Origin: Rhizobium sp. Q54
GTDB taxonomy: Bacteria > Pseudomonadota > Alphaproteobacteria > SMXS01
Direction: 5' to 3'
DNA: 64,000 bases
NCBI GenBank assembly: GCA_945907245.1
Contig: CAMDTB010000004.1
Span: 1-64,000, forward strand
Part shown: positions 61,849 to 64,000 of the stretch, in pieces
Layout of the letters: each line of letters starts with the position of its first letter
How positions within the stretch are numbered: position 1 is the first letter of the stretch
Notes under the pieces: generated by a model
Database searches by the model: none
The model's input: the letters and a program-made list of their open reading frames with translations, nothing else
What the model was told of the DNA's origin: nothing
Position numbers and translations under genes: made by a program

Positions 61849-63418
61849 CCTTGTCGTCGGGCGGCAGGTCGGTGCCGTATTCAGGACCGTCATGGCCCCG
61901 GTTGCCGTTGCCAGCCCAGGGACCGGCGACGCAGCGGTTGTCCGGGAACAGGTTTTCCGGATTCAACTCCTTCGCGCAGGCGATCTTGCGGTCGGGACCG
62001 TCGACGCAGCGGGTTTCGTAACGGAAGAATGTTTCGTTGCTCTGCGACGGCAGGTCGGAGACGAAGCCCAGTTTCCGACGGTCGATCACGTCGTTGCCCC
62101 GGTAGAACACGGCGGGACGGCTCTCGGCGGGCTCCAGCAGATCGCGGATGGTCGGGACCGAGCCGTTGTGCAGGTACGGCGCGCGCAGCCAGATCCCGTC
62201 GAGCGGCATGTTGGCGTAGCCATGGGTCTTGCGGAAGCGGCGGAACCGCTCGTCCGAATAGGCGGCGTAGAGGTTCGACTGCTCGACGGCAAGCGCGTAG
62301 GTGTAGTTGTCGAGTCGGCACGGATCGGTGCGGATCTTGTCGATGGGCACCACCGTGCCGACCAAATCGCCGGAGAAATCCCGGCCGGTTGTGCCGTGGC
62401 AGGCGGCGCAATAGACGCCGTAGAGCTGCTTGCCCCGCGTCGCGCGCGCCGGGTCGATGGGAAACGGATACGCGGGCGGCACGGCCTGGTCACGCAGCCA
62501 TCCGGCGATGCGCTCGACCGAGTCCCGATCGAGCGTGGTCGGTACGCCGCCGCTGCCGAACGAGGCGCTGCGGTTGCGCTCCTCGACGGAATCATTGTTG
62601 CCGTCCCAGTGCAGCCGCATGCCCTCGCGCTTGCCCTGCAGCCACAGCGAGGGATAGTCCACATTGCCGATCATCTCCTCGTCCGGCAGCGTCTCGAGCG
62701 GCCAGTTGAGCAGCGCCTTGGCGGGGTTGAAGGTGTCGAACCGCCCGACGCCGGATTCCGGCTCGCGGTCGAAGAAGCGGAAGCGGTGCCGCGCCAGGAT
62801 CAGGAACTCCTTCATGACCGGCACAGCGAGGGTGAGCTGGTACTTCTCGATCGCCGAATACTGCGCGCCTGCGTCCTCGGCCGCCTGGATAACCTGCCAC
62901 GGATTGAACCGCTCGTCGGCGGCGCAGGCCCCGAGCCCGCGCGCGAACCGCGCGAGGTCCAGCCGGTTTGCCGGCATGCCGACCACCAGCGTCCGCTTGC
63001 CCGCGGGATCGGCACGCCAGGTGCCGGTATGGCAGGCGGCACAGTTGAGGAACACGCGGTCGAGGCCGACCGTGCGCCGCATGGTGGTGCCCACCGGCCG
63101 GTCCATGCCGGGCTCGAAATTGAAGCCCAGCGCCTCCCAGGTGTCACCGCCGAAATAGGGTGCGCAGAGCTTGGGCAGGCCCTTCCAGATGCCGATGGGA
63201 ATGCCGGCGATACGGTCGCCGCCGGTAGAGCCATATTTGAAATGCTGCACGGGATCGTCGAATACCTGTGGCTCGTCCCGGCTGAAATGCCACCATATCC
63301 AAAATCCCAGGGCGAGCAGCATCAGGACGACGGCGAGAACGATCCACCAGCGGCGGCGCCACAGCCAGAGGAACAACGCGGCGATCCGGCAGGCCAGCCG
63401 GGACAACCATGTCTTCAT
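61817..63418 (-). CDS. Membrane-anchored di-haem cytochrome c, copy 1
   Basis: A 533-residue paralogue of the previous gene. After basic residues and a hydrophobic anchor (WWIVLAVVLMLLALGFWIWW), the periplasmic part has CAACH at 126-130 and CAACH at 337-341. It also has HFKYGSTGGDRIAGIPIG, YLHNGSVPTIRDLL, GNGNRGHDGPEYGTD and IVEYLKTF. The duplication is old, since alignment is good only around motifs. It begins inside the stop of the upstream gene (ATGA overlap) and overlaps copy 2 downstream, so the three genes are translationally coupled. It could be an oxygenase or peroxidase, or an electron carrier. Confidence 0.87.
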   Translation of the reverse strand: MKTWLSRLACRIAALFLWLWRRRWWIVLAVVLMLLALGFWIWWHFSRDEPQVFDDPVQHFKYGSTGGDRIAGIPIGIWKGLPKLCAPYFGGDTWEALGFNFEPGMDRPVGTTMRRTVGLDRVFLNCAACHTGTWRADPAGKRTLVVGMPANRLDLARFARGLGACAADERFNPWQVIQAAEDAGAQYSAIEKYQLTLAVPVMKEFLILARHRFRFFDREPESGVGRFDTFNPAKALLNWPLETLPDEEMIGNVDYPSLWLQGKREGMRLHWDGNNDSVEERNRSASFGSGGVPTTLDRDSVERIAGWLRDQAVPPAYPFPIDPARATRGKQLYGVYCAACHGTTGRDFSGDLVGTVVPIDKIRTDPCRLDNYTYALAVEQSNLYAAYSDERFRRFRKTHGYANMPLDGIWLRAPYLHNGSVPTIRDLLEPAESRPAVFYRGNDVIDRRKLGFVSDLPSQSNETFFRYETRCVDGPDRKIACAKELNPENLFPDNRCVAGPWAGNGNRGHDGPEYGTDLPPDDKDAIVEYLKTF

Positions 63419-64000
63419 GACGGCGCCCGCGCGATGGAAGCGGCCAGCGCGGGCGCAATCGCCGACGCCTGCAGCGGGCCGTCATCCGACAGGTCCAGCG
63501 CTGTGACGGCGTGTCGCAGGGCGGCGATGTCGTCGGTGACGGTGATTTCCGCCCTGCCGCCCGCGAGCCGCAGCGGCGACAGGCGCTCGCCGGTGGCGAG
63601 GCGTGCCGGAAATCCAAAGGCGTTCTCGGCGAGGTGCAACTCGCCGCCATTCTTGCCGGATAGCACCGTCAGTCCCGAGAGCGGCGCGTAGCCCTTCAAT
63701 ACCAGTCGGGTGACAGCGCCACCGCCAGCCGCCGCGTAGCCCGACAGGCCGAACGATGGATCGACGCACTCGAAGCGCATTTCGCCGGCCGCATTCTCGA
63801 CAATGCAGGCAGCCGCGAAGCTGACGCTGTGGCCGCCCTGCCCCGCCAGCACGGCCGCCAGCCGGGCGATGGCATCCGGCGCGAAGGACTCGCCGACAAT
63901 CGCGACTGCCGTCGCCAGCACATCATCCGATGGCGCGGCCAGCAGGCGCGGCGGGCGCGGTGCGGCCGGGTCGTAGACGCCTTCAGGCTCTACGACCTCC
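63415..64000 (-). CDS. Uncharacterised protein, runs off the right edge
   Basis: The frame is open without a stop from the right edge to the TGA that overlaps the ATG of the di-haem cytochrome gene. At least 195 residues are seen. The 5' end lies beyond the window, so the GTG at 63921 need not be the start. The visible part has FAPDAIARLAAVLAGQ, an acidic FECVDPSFGLSGYAA and alternating beta-like segments (LTVLSGKNGGELHLAENAF). No motif or family is recognised. Tight coupling implies a role with the two cytochromes. Confidence 0.65.
   Translation of the reverse strand, partial: EVVEPEGVYDPAAPRPPRLLAAPSDDVLATAVAIVGESFAPDAIARLAAVLAGQGGHSVSFAAACIVENAAGEMRFECVDPSFGLSGYAAAGGGAVTRLVLKGYAPLSGLTVLSGKNGGELHLAENAFGFPARLATGERLSPLRLAGGRAEITVTDDIAALRHAVTALDLSDDGPLQASAIAPALAASIARAPS

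Noticed and set aside
61607-63691. A 694-codon plus-strand open frame opposite the cytochrome genes
   Set aside because: The minus strand has two proteins with paired CxxCH motifs and coupled starts, so the plus frame is a shadow.

Overview
The window looks like chromosomal DNA of an alphaproteobacterium. The DNA is G+C-rich, roughly two thirds by eye, and almost every gene shows third-position G/C bias. It carries a large B12-dependent class II ribonucleotide reductase and a phosphate regulon in the order phoR-pstS-pstC-pstA-pstB-phoU-phoB, an order familiar from Alphaproteobacteria. Inverted repeats of the 'GTCATCCCGGCGAAAGCCGGG' type, also common in that class, are scattered through the accessory part. 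I cannot name the genus. No rRNA, tRNA, CRISPR array, transposase or phage gene was seen, and no stretch over 300 bases lacks a gene or a described repeat.

Region 1 (1-11.5 kb) is housekeeping: the 3' part of nrdJ, a small DUF454 membrane protein, and the minus-strand phosphate operon. A candidate Pho box lies between phoR and pstS, and a stable hairpin lies between pstS and pstC. Region 2 (11.6-17.2 kb) has two adjacent acyl-CoA dehydrogenases, a membrane protein fused to a spermidine-synthase-like domain, and an overlapping Tat-exported NMT1-type binding protein.

Region 3 (17.4-47.5 kb) is a dense catabolic island. It contains two cytochromes P450, two Zn alcohol dehydrogenases, a limonene-epoxide-hydrolase family protein, a carboxymuconolactone-decarboxylase-like protein and two ThuA-fold proteins. 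It also has three tandem paralogous Rieske oxygenase alpha subunits with a separate Rieske ferredoxin, an aldehyde dehydrogenase, two enoyl-CoA hydratases, two paralogous acyl-CoA ligases, an acyl-CoA dehydrogenase, a luciferase-like monooxygenase, a dienelactone-hydrolase-like protein and several SDR/MDR oxidoreductases. Together they could oxygenate a hydrophobic, perhaps terpenoid or alicyclic, substrate, open its ring, activate the acid with CoA and beta-oxidise it. That is an inference; the substrate is unknown. Palindromic repeats punctuate this island. A small frameshifted gene sits beside its intact lipoprotein paralogue.

Region 4 (47.5-64 kb) has a HicAB toxin-antitoxin locus whose toxin has an in-frame amber codon. 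It continues with a deazaflavin-type nitroreductase-family protein, a SlyD-like FKBP, an L,D-transpeptidase, two SDRs (one lacking the usual catalytic Tyr and Lys), several uncharacterised proteins and an LTA-synthase-like sulfatase-fold protein. It ends with a phytanoyl-CoA-dioxygenase-like protein, MsrB, an exported polyserine protein, and a three-gene operon encoding two paralogous membrane-anchored di-haem cytochromes c plus an unidentified protein that runs off the right edge.
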